From Hirundichthys speculiger (Eukaryota > Chordata > Actinopteri > Beloniformes > Exocoetidae): a stretch of DNA of 64,000 bases. Made by a program: the position numbers and the translations under genes. Below, one piece after another: positions 23,655 through 36,512 of the stretch. The notes beneath the pieces are model-generated. The model had not been told where the DNA came from and did not search any database. It saw only the letters and a list, made by a program, of their open reading frames with translations. Within the stretch, counting starts at the first letter, position 1, and every line of letters starts with the position of its first letter. The stretch is taken from positions 434,001-498,000 of the forward strand of contig JAGFBZ010001254.1 of assembly GCA_018398805.1 (NCBI GenBank). Reading direction: 5' to 3'.

Positions 23655-26600
23655 CTGAGGAACAGCATCAAGTTTATGGTTTTGTTAGGCAAAATACATT
23701 CATCCAGCAGAGTAAATGACAGGCAAAGGAAGAACATAAAAACAGAGATATTTGGGCACTTGTGAAAGAAAATGATGTGGCATGAATGCAGCTACATGAG
23801 CGGTACTCTTGAATGTTACCCTGCATTATAGTTTCTTAGAAAAGCCATTGCGCAATTCCCTTTAGACTTATCTGAAGACAACCAGAAGACGGCCTTTGTC
23901 CTACAGGCATCAAAGCAACCGTCTTCCACACTCCTGACAAGGTAATCCAATTACAAAAGCTAAAGCAACGCTCTATTAGCTCTAGTCAGTGAATCAGAAC
24001 AGAATTTGTGACCTCCAGTCAGAGCCGCTCCACATCTGAGGTAATTGGGGAGAGAAGTTACATCTCACAGCTATTATTTAAAGACTTTGATTGCTCTGTA
24101 TTCCTGTTAACCAGCCCAGAGAAATGTGGCTCCCCGTTCAAGAATTCAATCTCATATGCTTCTGAGAAATAGAACAAGCAAGTGGTTTGTGGAGCAAATT
24201 TACCATCATTCACATTGACATTTTAGGATCAATTAGAATTGTATCTCTGAAGGGTGCAATTACATAAGAAAAAAAAAAGACATCAATTTGTGTGAGACAG
24301 TAAAGTCTCATTATGTTCTGTGCTTGCATGATGCACTATGGTGGTGAAGAAGCATGTGGGCTAAAACTGATGCTGATAGCATGTATGGAGCCATGAAGGG
24401 CTCTACACATTTTGGATCTATCCATTATGACCGAAAAGCACTTTAAGATGCGTTTTAAAGTTTTATTGTAATGATATTTCTGATGTCTAGTTGTATGATC
24501 TGGTGCTCAGGAGCACACTAATGTAGTTCACTTGTGCACTCAGCAACATGCGAGATGATGGACCTGTTAGGGAATAACCAGCTCCATTATTCACTTCCAG
24601 TTTATGCTGATCTCTCTCTCTCTCTAGCACACGCTCACACACACTTACTCTCTCTCTCACCTTGTGAAAGCTAACAAAGTCCATCTGGCTACAAGTTCCC
24701 ATGTTAACTGCACTGCGGTCCACATCTGCAGAGGGAAAAAGAGTTTGAGGTGGCTGCAACATTACAAGCTGATATTCTACATCCTGATCTAGACTTTAAG
24801 TAGAGCTCATCAAATTGGGAGGATTTGAGAGATTTAGTGGTTTGGAAAATATATATTTTCTCTCTTGAAAATCAGCCAAATTCTGACTATAATGTTGAAC
24901 CATTAGTAACAGTTAAATTAAAATCTTGTTTTCAAAAACATTGGAACATCGTTGAAATATATCAAACAAATGACTGGAATAATTTAATTATACCCCACAT
25001 TAAACTGAAAGTTCTATAAAGCCATAGTTGATGTCAATCTCATACGTTTTTGTTTGTTTTGGGGGGGTTTTTTTGTTCCCAGAAGAAATTGTCTTCTTTT
25101 TTCTACATGGCACTGGATTGCCAATAAACAACCAACCATATTTCTTCCCACTGGGTTACACAAAATGTGCTTTGACACAATCCTACACAATCCTATCCAT
25201 GGACAACTTCATCGGCTACTGCTAGCCTGCGTAGCCACAGTTTGATTTGCTGAAGCTTGCATTGACGCCTGAAAAGTTGAACTTTCTCAGCTTCTGACAG
25301 ATGCACTTCCAACATAATGTAAAGGAGCCACATTCAACTCAGCAATGCTTGCCGTCACCCCATTCAGAATCAGTGGACAGCAATGCTGCTAGGCGCTGCC
25401 GGCACTGGCATGAGAGTAAGGAGTCATATAACTGAATGTAAAAACATCTCAGAAAGGCAGAGTTTTTCAGAAGTAAAGACTTTGGGGATGTTATGGTAGA
25501 AGGGCCAGGTATGTGGAGAATCTGTCCTCTGACAACACCTGCATCAGTGAAGGTCATCATCACTTGCACAGCTGTAAGGGTGCAATTACTGCACAAGATG
25601 ATGCCCTTTTTCAATGCTGACTTCAACAAGACCTGTAACCCATTAAAAAATATTATATACGTTACAAAATGGTGACCTATGAGTGGGCTTGAATCAAATT
25701 GGGGTTTTTTTAAATGGTAAATGGGCTGCATGATGTAGTTTTTTCCATTTCTTTTTTTACTTTACCCAGGTTACATTAAGTGCTTTCCATTGTGTTTCTC
25801 ATTCATACAAACAAACTACACATTACTACTTCTGTTATATATTCACTCTATATACAGCAGCACTTTTAGAGTCCTAACTTGATGAGCATATCAGGGGCAA
25901 TGTAGGTTCAGTGTCCAGCCCAGGTACCAGGTTGGATCCACCAACCTTCCAGTCAGAGAAGACCGACAGATCTGACCTTCCAACTCTACACACTGTAGCT
26001 TGGCCAGCTATTCGCCATTCAGTTCAGGAAAATTCCCTCTCCATGAAATGCATCTAGAACTCCGCCCATTCACATCCATTTCCAGAATTGCATTAACACC
26101 TTTAATCAAAACATTTTTCCAGTAAAAGGGAAAACATTCACCACCGTTCCTATTCCACAGCATAATTTTTTTAGGATGTCCTTTAGTTGATGCTAGTGTC
26201 TGCTCTGCATAAATCACATGCTTTGTTTCTCCAATCGGCTGTGTGCCTACTCAAAGATATCCAGAAGGCAGTTTCTTCTGCATCTATTGGGAGTTCACCC
26301 CGTAAATCAAAGTCAAATCCAGAGGAATTAGGATTGCTGACCAGGCTATACTCCCTAAACCACAGCCTCTCCAAGAGTGACACAAAGGTCAGCAGTTCTC
26401 CAGACCTGTCAGAGCTTGAAGGTCAAACATAAATATGACATACTAATACTGTATATATTTGTTATGTATAGGGGAATCATATATTTATATTTGAAGTGAA
26501 ATTTGAAGTTAGATACCACTTAGAGATAACTGAACATGCCTCAAAAAGGTACAATATTAGTTTATTGTATTGAAAATACATTAAACAAGGGACCAGCAGG

Positions 26601-29600
26601 TGATGTCTTGGTTTTTATCTTGATTCTTACTTGACTTGAAGTCAAGTAAGAATAGGAACACATTGTTTTATTCAAAGTTAGCTGCATTAAATGATTAATG
26701 AGCATTTATTTTTCAAAAACAGAATACCATTTTCTTGTTTCAGCATTTGATTCACTGTCTTTGTTTTCTTTTCAGCTGCATACAATATGATTTATCAATC
26801 ATTGCAGTCTGTTTTTAGTCAAAATGTTCTTAAACCTTCACAGAGACAAATGTTGACTTGTCTAAAACTGCACTAAAACGGGCACAAATGCACATTGCAA
26901 AACTATGAGTACGGGGCTTGCTCACAGTACAGTAAATGAGGTCTTAGTAACTAATCTATGTCATTTCCAAAATATTATATGACATTAAATGGCACTTCAT
27001 ATGCGTGGACATATTGATAAGTAGTGCCATTCATGTAAAGTGAATTTAACTGTAAATAAAGCTGTACACTCCTCACTGCTTTAAAACATTATTTAAATCT
27101 CAACATTAATCCATCTAATAACCTTAATCTTGTAAATTAATGACCCAGTTTTAACATGCTCACCTGTTGGGTCCTCACTGGAGTACCCCAGGTTAAACAT
27201 CCCCCCTGTCGCCCCAGCAACAGAGCATCTCCCAAACACTGATTGGTGGAACCTGTAAATGCCCAAGAGAACCATCCAATGGAAGAGATAACCTTTAGTT
27301 ATGAAATGGCAGTGTCATATTGTCAGAGGCCATGCTGTTCTGAACAGGCAGTCTTTTGCTTTCCCACAGAGCTGCAGGGTCTCAGAGGCCCCCGTGCTGT
27401 TCTCATCGTGAAGTGTTTGAAAAATAAAAAGTGAGCATCATCATCTTTTATTTACTTATTTTTTTTCTATTCTATTTTATTAGATCCAAGCAAAGTACTC
27501 AACCCTGACACTATATTTCAGCTGTGGGAAAATAGCTAACAAATAAAATGTTGAACATTCAGCTTCAACAACTTGAATCTTAATTATATTATTATAAATG
27601 ATGATGACTTTTTAATGCATGTCATTTAAAATTCATGTCTTTAATTTTCTTTTTTTATAATGAAGATCAATAAAAGCTTATTCGCTGTTATTAACAAAGA
27701 CTCATGCTGAGTCTTCATATTAGCTCAAATCTAAATAGAGCTCAATACAGCCAAGACTGCGCTGTATGTTTCTCATTACTGGGAGCTTCATCCGTCTGTA
27801 AGAAAGTCACTTTCTCTTAAGCAAAAGCAGCTTTTGTGATGAAAATTCAGAGTTTTTCCAGTTCAGAAATTGCATGAAGCAAAATGTGGATATCAATAAA
27901 AGACCTTACCTTGTTGCCTCCTGCGGGTTTGCCTCTGAAAAGTAAAAAATGAATGATTATTTTCAGCATTATGAGCCATGAGCTACTAACTTTGATAATC
28001 TCACTGCACTGACCATCCATAGTACAGCAAAATGAAAGCCATAAAGGTCCTGCTGTTCATTAGCTTTGGGCTCGGCACTAATATCATAGCTTCCAGTCAG
28101 CTTGCAATTCAGCAATGAAAGTCAGAGCGGAGCATTAATGAGTTTTGTTACATGGCTTCATGGTTGCTTTTGCCAAAGACCCTTGCGGCCATGACAAAAA
28201 CAAGATATTACAGTGGTACAGATGGTGTTTGCCTGAGGAAACGTATAAGCTTTTCCATTTTCAGCTATAGAAATGGCCTTTTGCATTGTATTATAAACCT
28301 CTCCTGTCACAGAGCCCAAAGTTTCTTTAGTGACTGTGTTAGTTCTCATTTCAAGGCATACATTATTCCCCATTGAAGAGAACGATTCAAAGAGAAAGTT
28401 CATGACTTGGAAGCATGCCACATACTTTAACACGGGTAACATCCTCCTGAAGTACGTTTTTATTGCTCGGGGGTGCTACTTTAAAACTCTAAGACTGGAG
28501 TTGGAGAAGGTATCAAAGATTTCAGGTGGTCACACCTGCTTAAAATAATCCCCTAGTTCCAAACCGGGGCTGTAACCACATTACAGTGACTTTGAAAGCT
28601 TGACTCAGGCTCCCTTTTTGTTATCTCATGCCAACAGGCTTTCTCCCCACTTCCAGACCGGTTATCCACTGACAGATGGCCTTTATCACCTCTAGGCTTT
28701 GATGATGCCAAATTAAAGACGTTTAGATTTAATATCTGTTCAAAAATATTAAATGCAAATGTGCAGACAACAATCAGAAAATATATTTTTGTACAAAGAC
28801 TGGTAACAAGGAATAATCCATACATAAGAAATGAAAGGCATCTTATTAGCACATGACATCCATTTTATCCCAAAAAACCCAAGAATTAAAAAAGAGAAAT
28901 GAGATCTATCATGAATTTAAATTGTGCCTATGTTTTGGGCAAAGTATGGCTAGCTGTTTGCTGCTAGTTTTCAATCGAGTCTCATCTTCATTATTATGCT
29001 GTATTATCAGTAAAAGCAACAAAGCCAATCGGTATGTTCATTTAACAATTTCCTGTTTGTATTGTGAGTTGTACTCTTTCTGTGTGGTTCTGTGTCAAAG
29101 TGTGTCAACTCAAACACAATGACTCATCTGGCAGAAAACAGGTATGTGTCAGGCTTTCCTTGGTGTTCAATGACGTACAGCTTCTTGTGATCAGTGTACA
29201 GCAGTAAAGTCTACCTTTTATCCTGTCCAAGGTTGTTATATTCTGTCCAAACTACTGTCAGACTGTCTTGGAGCTTGTCTTTCTCTCATTGACTGAAAAA
29301 GTTTAGACCTAAAGAACTACTGGGACACCGTTCCTTTGTTCTACAGAAGGATGTGTATGCAGCATACAGTAGCATGTAAACATTTTGATTTAGGCACAGT
29401 CAAAATGTTCTTGTTTGATATTAACTAAATAAGTGAAAGAAAGAAGATTTGGGGAACCCTACTAGACTTGAAGCCACTCTATGTAGTCCTGCCACTTCTG
29501 ACCAGCACATCACAAAAAAAATTCATGTGTCAGCCCCTTTTGACTGTTCATATTAATGAAAAAATAATCCATGATGTCACTCATAGGTTTTCTACAAAGT

Positions 29601-32600
29601 GCTTTAAAACCTCTTTTTGTTCATACTGTGCTCTGACATGTTGAAAAAGGGTGAAACATACCCACCAGTCCAGCTATTTTAATTGAGATGACCTATCATA
29701 TCTTAATCTAGGAAGATAATTAGTATTACTTTACATGCTTTTTGAGAAAATCTGTACAAAATGTAAATACTATCATTTCAAGTCTCGCTACTGCACGACA
29801 TCCAAAATGAGTGCTGCCAGAGCTGAAACAAAGACTAGCGAAACTCTGTCATGCCTACCGCCATCAACCCATGAGTCATAGGATGATTGACAGTGAGTCC
29901 CAGCAGACTTATATAATTCTGCCTGATGTGATACAAAAAGTTTCACCCCCAAATAGTTGTTATGGACATGCAATCTAATTACAGAGACCAAAACAGTTTT
30001 ATGTACCAGGCTGTAAGAATGTTTATTTCTGCTGCAAAGTTAAGCATTTTAACATGGGCGTCAGTGGGAGTTTGCTGTGTTTTGGAGCCAGAACCTAGTG
30101 GTCAGTCAAAGAAATTGCAATTTTCATTGCTTCCTGGATTGGCTTCAACCCAGAAATTATTATTCAGGTGAGATACTTGAAACCCTGTTGATTATATCAT
30201 ATTGTCTGGTTTATAGATAAATCTATTCTCCCTGGAACCATCCTCATGAAAACATCAATATAAAAGAAAAATATCCAAGAACTGGAATACAAAACTATTT
30301 TGCAATTACCCTGTCTGGTATAGAAAAATTGTATGTATCATTTTGGAGCATATTATAGACTACATTTGGTAAGAGAGATGAGGTCATACAAAAATAATTA
30401 AACTAACATGAAAAATAATCTGCAAAATAATTAATTTTATACAAAATTCTCCAGAAAAAAATTTCTTCTACAAATTAATTTTGGTTTGGAAGAGATGGAG
30501 AATGGACATGGTAACATTTAGAAAATTCAACATTCTTCTGAAAAAATGCAATCAGATATCAACTGGCAGTCATCTAAACCAAATCAAAAATGATAAATAT
30601 TAATATCAAATTACTTATCATTTTTAAATTCTCTAGTCTAGGCCACATATATAGATGGAGGAATAAAATGCTCATCTGTGGGAAGAAAATGGATTTAACA
30701 ACCCCAATTAAAGAGAAACATTCACTTAAACATTTCTTTATATGCATTCACAATCCTTGACTATGCTCACTAATGCATACTTGTCCACCGGTCTCTGCAG
30801 GGGACGCAGTATCAACTGTTAGCTATGATAAAGCAAAGCAAGGTACACCTCTAGTGGGATAAAGTAGTATCACATGCTGGACCCTGAGGTGTTTTTTTTA
30901 CACATGTGCTCATCCAGGTTACATTGTATAATTTTTCAGTTAGTTCCGTTCGTGTTCACATCATGTTGTCTTCACTCTTGCCTAAATGCTTGCACTACAT
31001 GCCATGCGACAACAGTAAATGTTGTCATTGGTCAATAGCAGTCTTGGCAAAGCATCATGTTTCTATGAAGCGAAAAAGCTGAATAGCATGGCAACGCATC
31101 AACAATGCATTGTTGACACAGAGTTGGCCATTTTTGTCTATATTATTTGTTTGAACCACTCGAGACAAACTAAACAGCTTGAAAATGAAGCAACCAGAAG
31201 TCGTTTGTCCCCAACTGCTAGGGTGACTTTCTTTTGTCATGTTGACATTCTCCTTCACAAACATCAATAAGCTGTCCAGCAAACTATGGAAGCCTCTTTT
31301 GCTCAAACGTGTATTGCACACCCTGCAGTAGGTTCGTCCCGAGGTGTGGAGCTTCACACCACAAACGAACCGCAGCAGAGTTCAACAACAGCTCTTCCAA
31401 GACTCCATCTTCCAACCATATCTCGGTGAGGCCGTTTTGGTGCGCACAAGAGTGCAGTTGTTGTGTTCATACTGGCCCAAGTGAACCGCACTCATGACCA
31501 AAACTCCTTTGGGTTAATTCTGAACAGGCACAGTGTGAAAACAACCTAACTCACAGTATTGACAGTGGCTCTTCTGTCAACACAGCAGAAGTATATGCCC
31601 ATATGTGCTCAGAAGTGGTATTACTACATTGGGTGGGTTTAAGCATAATAACTTGTGCTGGTCTGGTCTGATCTCTGTTGGATCATCTTATGATGAAAAT
31701 AATGAAATGAAATGAAAAATACTTTACTGAATGAAAAATATTTTATTAATCCCAGAAGGGAAATTCAACAAAGCTATAAACACAGTAAAGTGCTGAAACC
31801 TCTTTCCAGCACTTAACAGCTCCACTAGTAATGGAAGCACTGATTACTAAAACCCCACAAGTCACATAAGTCACAAATGTGACTTATGGGGTTTTAGTTA
31901 TAGGTGTTTCAATTGATCTAGACTGATGACCACAAAGCAGTAGGTATAAGAAGATGACACAAGTTGTTTCCTCAGTTTGAAGTATAATTTAGAAATGGTT
32001 ATCAAATGCAAACCAAAACTCCAGTTTGAAAGCAAAAATCTGGAGGATTTAGAAATATCTCTAAAGAGATGGTGCTCCCCAGTGACTCTGCAGAGGATTG
32101 AACGGACATAGATAATGGATGGATGGATGGAGTGAAAAAAAAATGACAAAACTGGATGTGATTATTAAGTACACCATTTTGGCTGAAATATTCAGTGTCA
32201 TACTTGCAAGTCTATCTAAAGTTAGATTTTGCATCTTCTGTTCTAACAGTCACTCCCTATTGTTCACCTTTTTTCAGCTGTTTCAGTCCTGCAGACAAAC
32301 GTATACCTCTCTAACCTTCTCTGCTGCTGTTTCCTGACAAATTAAGCATTCCGCTGACAACTAATGTTCTGCTTTTGTCAGAAAGAGTACTCCGCGCCCT
32401 TGTTGAAGGCCATCACGGGGCAGTGCCAAGACACTCCATGCAGCCACCTATCCTCTTCATTAGACTTTAATCACAGTTTCTGTGCTGGAAAATTGTGGGG
32501 TGACCAGATATGTGTTCACAGGCAATTTAGAAAGGAGAGAGGTGCCTACTTGTTTGTTTCCTTTGTCTGTAACAGAGGACAATGTAGGTGCAGAGCAGCA

Positions 32601-35600
32601 CGAGCAGCAGAAGAACACAGACAGAGGCAATTACTGCCAGCGGGACTGTGCAGTCATCACCTTCTTCCAATACCTCTGCAACTAAAGAGAAAAGGTCACA
32701 TCATTGTTTTAGGACAGTATTGTAGAAGCACCACTGGTTGAGTGAGATTCAATTACAGGTTTGCAGATGTAGAGTGGAGAAGGTGGAGAAAGAAGGTTAT
32801 TGCAGGGAGGGAGTTTGCTGAGGGAAGCTCTTCTAAATGAAGGAAAAACAAAATTCAACCACAAATTGAGCATTAGGTTACTAAGATAATAATCTGTGTT
32901 ATGAAGCTTTGGCCTCCAGAGAGGCAGACTTATGTGGTGTTGATGTGGCAACCAATTTCATTTCCACTCTCCTCTTCTATTAGAATATCAGAATTCCCAA
33001 GATAGAATAGGAAAGAAAAAAAATAGGTGTACATCAATCAATCAACCTTTACTTGTGTAGCACTTTTTAACAACTTAAGTTGATCAAAGTACTTGACAAA
33101 AAAACAACAAAAAAAAACAAAAAAACTAATGCATAGTGACATAGTGCTGTCATGTTCCAAAAGCAGTTCTAAATAAATAGGTCTTCAGTTTCTCTTTGAG
33201 CAGAGGCAGGTCAGTGATGGTTCGCAGCTCAGGGGGCAGACTGTTTAGGACCTGCAACCACAAACGAACGATCGGCCCACTGTTTGCACCTCAACCGCAG
33301 GACCTTTAACAGATATACAACGCAGAGTTCTGCTGGGTTGATCAAATCTTAAAATCTCACATAGACATGGTGGTGCAAGGCCATTAATTGTGCTTAAAAC
33401 AAACAACAGAAGGTTAAAATGAACTCTGAGCTCCACTGGAAGCCAGTGGAGGGAGTACAGGACAGGTGTTATATGATCGTGACTCTGAGTATTTGTCTAC
33501 AGGCGGGCAGCGTGTGATATTTAACATAGAAATGATGTTTGTGTTTGTTCCATACCCACTGTTAGATCGACACTACTCTTCCGTGGTTCGGAGAGGGCAG
33601 ACACAAGGGCCAGACAGTCCACACGGGAACTCTTTACTGCTTCAATGCTGAGGTTGCTGTTCACCGTGAAGAGGCCCCTCTCCCTCTCTTCTTTGCTGAT
33701 GTTGAATTCACCCTGGCCAACCTCCACACCATTCCAGAGTGAGAGAAAATGATCATTAACAGCTTATTCTGCCAAAACCAGAAAATGTAATCTGTGAGTG
33801 AACCTGACATAACTGAAGTTAAAGACCCAAACAAGTGTTTACGATGCTGACAGAAGTGTCGATTTTACATGAAAAGTTTGGAAAGGCTTAACTTTTTGAT
33901 TGTGACAGATTTGCGTCTGATTTGTTACTCTGATCGAACAAAGGAATTGAAGAGGCATTATTGCTGCTTGGCTTACTGCTGAAATCACCCATGCAAAATT
34001 AATTCTGAGTGAAGTTGCATCTTTAGCGTAACCAACTATTTGCTGACTCTGAAACTGTCCTCTGTACTTCAGCACAGTAAAATATTCAACCCCAATTCCA
34101 AAATAGTTGGGACACTAAAATGAAAATATAAAAAGAATGCAATGATTTGCAAATCTGAATGAGTCGCGCTGTGAACACTCAGACTGCTGCTCTTGGTGAG
34201 CTGAACCGGAAACTGGAAGTGATTCTAGTGACGGTTTTGAACTCTGGCAAAATGGATTCGATCCTGGAGAAGTTCAAGCGCCGCTCAGGGAGAATTGACC
34301 TGTAATTCGGACAATTGGAGTTATTCCCGCCGAGATGGACCAGCAAAAAACTTTGAAGGCAGACAGAATTCATGTCAGCCTGACCGAAAACATTCTTCTC
34401 TTATCTGAATCCGGCTCCCCTGAAACGAAGCTCGCCTCAAGGCCGGCCTTCGACCTAATCTCTCCTGAATATTATGACTTTTTGACGCTCCTTCCCGACC
34501 CCTCCCCTTTCCAAACAACACCTGTGGCTCCAGACCAAACTGGGACAGGGGTCACTGGCTTACGCACACACATACACATGTACACACACACACTTCCCTC
34601 CCCCTGCCCAACTGCCTCCGCTGGCTCCTGGATGTTTTTACCCCCCCCACACTGGACGGACTGGGCACTCGCGCACAGACTGTTTAGCTGGACACTCCCC
34701 CTCCCCCCACCTCTTTCCTGACCCATATGATGTCTTCGTAATAAGTTTGTTATGCTTGTGCTGAGGTTTTTTTTGTGAATCCCACAACATGTGCCTCTGA
34801 TCAAGGACATGTGGTGTGAGACACCTCTTTTTTATCCTCTCCCCCTCCATCCCCTATGTGATCATATTTTCTTCTGCTAAAAGTGCCCTGGCCGGAGGGT
34901 GGTGTACTTGGGCATGTGCTTGAGTGTACTACTCTCTGACACGGTAGAAGCGCTCTTATAGCACTGACCCAAGCACCGTTGACTCCTGTCCATATGTTGT
35001 AGTTGTTGTTTCTGTATGTTTCTCTTGGACGGTGTACTGGGAAGACAAATTTCACTGTGTTGGGACGCTGGCTCAGTGACAATAATAAATCTGATTCTGA
35101 TTCTGATTCTGAATCTCATAAACCCATATTTTAATCCAACAGAACATAAAGATCATGATCAATGTTGAAACTGAGACATTTTACCATTTCATGGAAAATA
35201 TGAACACATTTTGACTTTGATGGCAGCAACACATCTCAAAGAAAGTTGGAACGGGGTGCTGTTTATCATTGTGTAGCAGCTCCTCTACTTTCAAGAGCTG
35301 TGTGTAAACGTCTGTGAAGTGAGGAGACCAGTTGCTGGACTTTCAGAAGAGGAATGCTGTCCCATTCTTGTCTGAAGCAGGATTCGAGCTGCTCAACGGT
35401 CCTGGGCCTTGGTTGCTGGATTTCTCCTTTCATGATGCACCAAATGTTTTCCGTTGGTTAAAAGTCTGCACTGCAGGCAGGCCAGTTCAGACTCTTCTCC
35501 TGCAAAGCCATGCTGTTAGCACAGATGCAGAATGTCGTTTATCATCATTTGGTTGAAATATGCAAGGCTTTCCCTGAAAGAAACGTTGTCTTTCATGGGA

Positions 35601-36481
35601 GCATATGGTGCTCCAAACATATGCTGGATGGGAGCATATGTTGCTCTAATATCTCTTTGTACTCTTTAGCATTGATGGTGCCTTTCCAGATGTGTAAACT
35701 CCCCACGGCAGAGGCACTAATGTAGCCCCATACAATCAGAGATGCAGGCTTTCAAATTGTTCACTGATAACAAGCTCTCCTCTTTAGTCTGCAGGAGGGA
35801 GCGTCCACCGTTTCCAAAAAGAATATTTAAACTTTGATTTATAGGACCAGAGAACAGTTTTCCATTCTGCCCCATTTTAGATGAGGTTTGGCCCGGAGAA
35901 GGGTTAGGATTGTACAGTGAACCATGCTAACACACGCTACTCATCCAGCCTTTTGTTGTCCCTGTTCCAGTTTTTTTGAAAAGTGATGCTGCCATCAAAC
36001 TTAAAATGAGCTAATATTTTCCATGAAATGATAAAATGTCTGTTTCAAAATCTGATATGTTCTTTATGTTCTATTGGGAATAAACTGTGGGTTTATTAAA
36101 TTTGCAAATCATTGTATTTTCTTTTTTTTTTTTTATTTAAGTTTAGCATCCCAACTTTTTTGGAATTGGGGCTCTAGATAATTCAACAGAGTTTTTGATA
36201 GGTCTTAGGACAAATATTACATATACGCTATACACGTTCTGGCGAGCACCTACAGGGAGTCAGTGTCAATCTTCCACTGAAAGTCAGGTGAGTGCTTAAG
36301 CACTTTATTTTAGTTTTGCTGTGTGTTATGTTTCATTCTTGCTATTTATTGCTATTTCTTTATTGGTGAACAGCATTTTGGACACTTTGTTTGCTGTAAA
36401 GGACTAAATAATCTATACTGACTAACTGAAAAGAAAAAACACGTGAACTCCATGTTCAGTTTGCAATGTATCGCTTGAACT

Positions 36482-36512
<31 letters not shown>

